From Cylindrotheca closterium (lineage: Eukaryota; Bacillariophyta; Bacillariophyceae; Bacillariales; Bacillariaceae): a stretch of 64,000 bases of DNA. Positions 63,266-64,000 of the stretch are shown one piece after another; position 1 is the stretch's first letter; each line of letters starts with the position of its first letter. The position numbers were made by a program, and so were the translations under genes. The DNA lies in assembly GCA_933822405.4 (NCBI GenBank), contig CAKOGP040002413.1, forward strand, positions 1 through 64,000. The letters run 5' to 3'. The notes under the pieces were generated by a model. The model saw only the letters and a list, made by a program, of their open reading frames with translations. It was not told where the DNA came from and made no database searches.

Positions 63266-64000
63266 TTAAAAGGCACCTGCCATTCCCATATCTTGAGTGG
63301 CCAAGATATCATAGACGCAATCCTTTCGGTCCAAAGAATCCTTCAATCCGGAGCAGGCCTTCTCGGCTTGTTCCATGGTGATGTTGGACTCGCCCAACCG
63401 GCGGCGACGATCTCCACGAGGATCCTCGGGAACGATACACCTTTCTGGGAATTGGGGATCAACGGTAGAATGGAAGAGCATGTCATCGGTTGGTGTGATT
63501 TGCCATTCGTTTCCAAATTCATTCCAGTCGTGCAACTCAGTGACACCATCGCGGGCGAGGGTCTTTCCAGTCTTGAAGTCACCTAGCAAACCAACAGCAT
63601 TGCCAAAGGCTTCTTCTGTGGCTCCCTTCACCTCCACCTTGATGAATTCCTTGTAGGTGGACATTTCAATGGTGACACCTGGGTACATGCTGTTCAAGTC
63701 GATTTCGATCTTGGTCATCATGGAGTAGATGCGACGAATAGTCATGGGGAATCCGCCCAAAGTGTTGGCGTTCTCAGCTTGGAACTCCATGTTGTACCAG
63801 TAACGGATAGATTGATCCTCGGAATCGCTGGATCCTTCCAGTTCAATGATATCAGAACCAATGCGAATGGAGGCGTTGCGGATGTAACTCCAGAAACGAA
63901 CTAGCTTGGTACGGATTTGAATGTCAAGACCGAGGCCATCAGCAAAGTTGGCATCCTTGGTCATGACCATATCACACTGTCCATGGTATTCATAGTGCTC
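63266..64000 (-). CDS. von Willebrand type D (vWD)-domain protein, 5' part missing
   Basis: The frame is open to the right edge, so the start lies outside the window. About 245 residues are visible. The opening EYHGQCDMVMTKDANFADGL and GLDIQIRTKL is the start of a vWD domain (the GQCD pattern and beta-strands). MSTYKEFIKVEVKG and FGNAVGLLGDF (the characteristic GLLGDF/GLCG-like turn) follow, with DWNEFGNEWQI closing it. After this come ERCIVPEDPRGDRRRRLGE and a short Cys-containing end (KACSGLKDS, DRKDCVYDILATQDMGMAG). In diatoms such domains occur in secreted or surface adhesive-type proteins; that role is an inference. The extent upstream is unknown. Confidence 0.8.
   Translation of the reverse strand, partial: EHYEYHGQCDMVMTKDANFADGLGLDIQIRTKLVRFWSYIRNASIRIGSDIIELEGSSDSEDQSIRYWYNMEFQAENANTLGGFPMTIRRIYSMMTKIEIDLNSMYPGVTIEMSTYKEFIKVEVKGATEEAFGNAVGLLGDFKTGKTLARDGVTELHDWNEFGNEWQITPTDDMLFHSTVDPQFPERCIVPEDPRGDRRRRLGESNITMEQAEKACSGLKDSLDRKDCVYDILATQDMGMAGAF

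Noticed and set aside
1..64000. CRISPR array, prophage or operon structure
   Set aside because: Spliceosomal introns, organelle-targeting sequences and eukaryotic families throughout. No spaced repeats of that type.

Overview
The window is nuclear DNA from a photosynthetic stramenopile, most likely a diatom. The grounds are: short GT-AG introns (about 50-150 nt) in many genes; two HSF-type DNA-binding genes with the same intron; proteins with a signal peptide followed by a plastid-like cleavage context, one of them with an added twin-arginine thylakoid-lumen signal; a Pro-Thr-rich surface-protein remnant; and several families typical of diatoms (helicase-associated-domain protein, ankyrin protein with xLPIHxAC repeats, type I membrane protein with a conserved juxtamembrane tail). 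The species cannot be fixed from the sequence alone. There are no operons, no CRISPR array and no tRNA or rRNA that I could recognise.

Layout. 1-1.9 kb: non-coding, with a 20-bp tandem repeat at the edge. 1.9-9.8 kb: an OCRL/INPP5B-type inositol 5-phosphatase (+), an HSF (-), a small predicted lipid-anchored protein (-) and an APC4-like subunit of the anaphase-promoting complex (+). 9.8-12.3 kb: mostly non-coding, with a cluster of hairpins (element A). 12.3-23 kb: cohesin acetyltransferase Eco1/ESCO (+), a CorA/Mrs2 Mg2+ channel with an EF-hand-like tail (-), a thylakoid-lumen protein with a duplicated targeting segment (+), an SDR (-), a rhomboid protease (-), an ABHD17-like hydrolase (+) and mitochondrial enoyl-CoA isomerase (-). 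23-35 kb: plastid DUF3119-like protein (-), a proline-rich ORF (+), a DMT transporter (+), ATG10 (-), a Mei2-type RRM protein (-), a membrane-anchored cyclophilin (-), a TMTC-type O-mannosyltransferase (+) and a second HSF (-). 35-48 kb: Tat-SF1/CUS2-like splicing factor (-), an RRM-like/coiled-coil protein (-), a degenerate metallophosphatase-like membrane protein (-), mitochondrial ferredoxin (-), a large SANT nuclear protein (+) and CTP synthase (-). 49-58 kb: exportin-7 (+), a second hairpin cluster (element B), a helicase-associated-domain protein (+), a phytanoyl-CoA dioxygenase-like protein (-) and an ankyrin protein (+). 58-64 kb: a broken IS630/Tc1-type transposase, a broken Pro-Thr-rich gene, a type I membrane protein (-) and the 3' part of a vWD-domain gene running off the edge (-).

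The genes are mostly ordinary housekeeping genes packed tightly. Neighbours often converge with 60-350 bp between stop codons or diverge from 250-500 bp shared upstream regions. There is a loose cell-division theme (APC4, Eco1, a possible KNL2/M18BP1-like protein, Mei2-like), but nothing shows that these loci act as a unit. The most unusual unexplained signal is a pair of non-coding elements near 10.1 kb and 53.2 kb. They share primary sequence and keep the same hairpins while the stem bases differ in a compensated way.

All exon boundaries below are inferred from GT-AG sites, reading phase and family alignment from memory. No search or transcript data were available.
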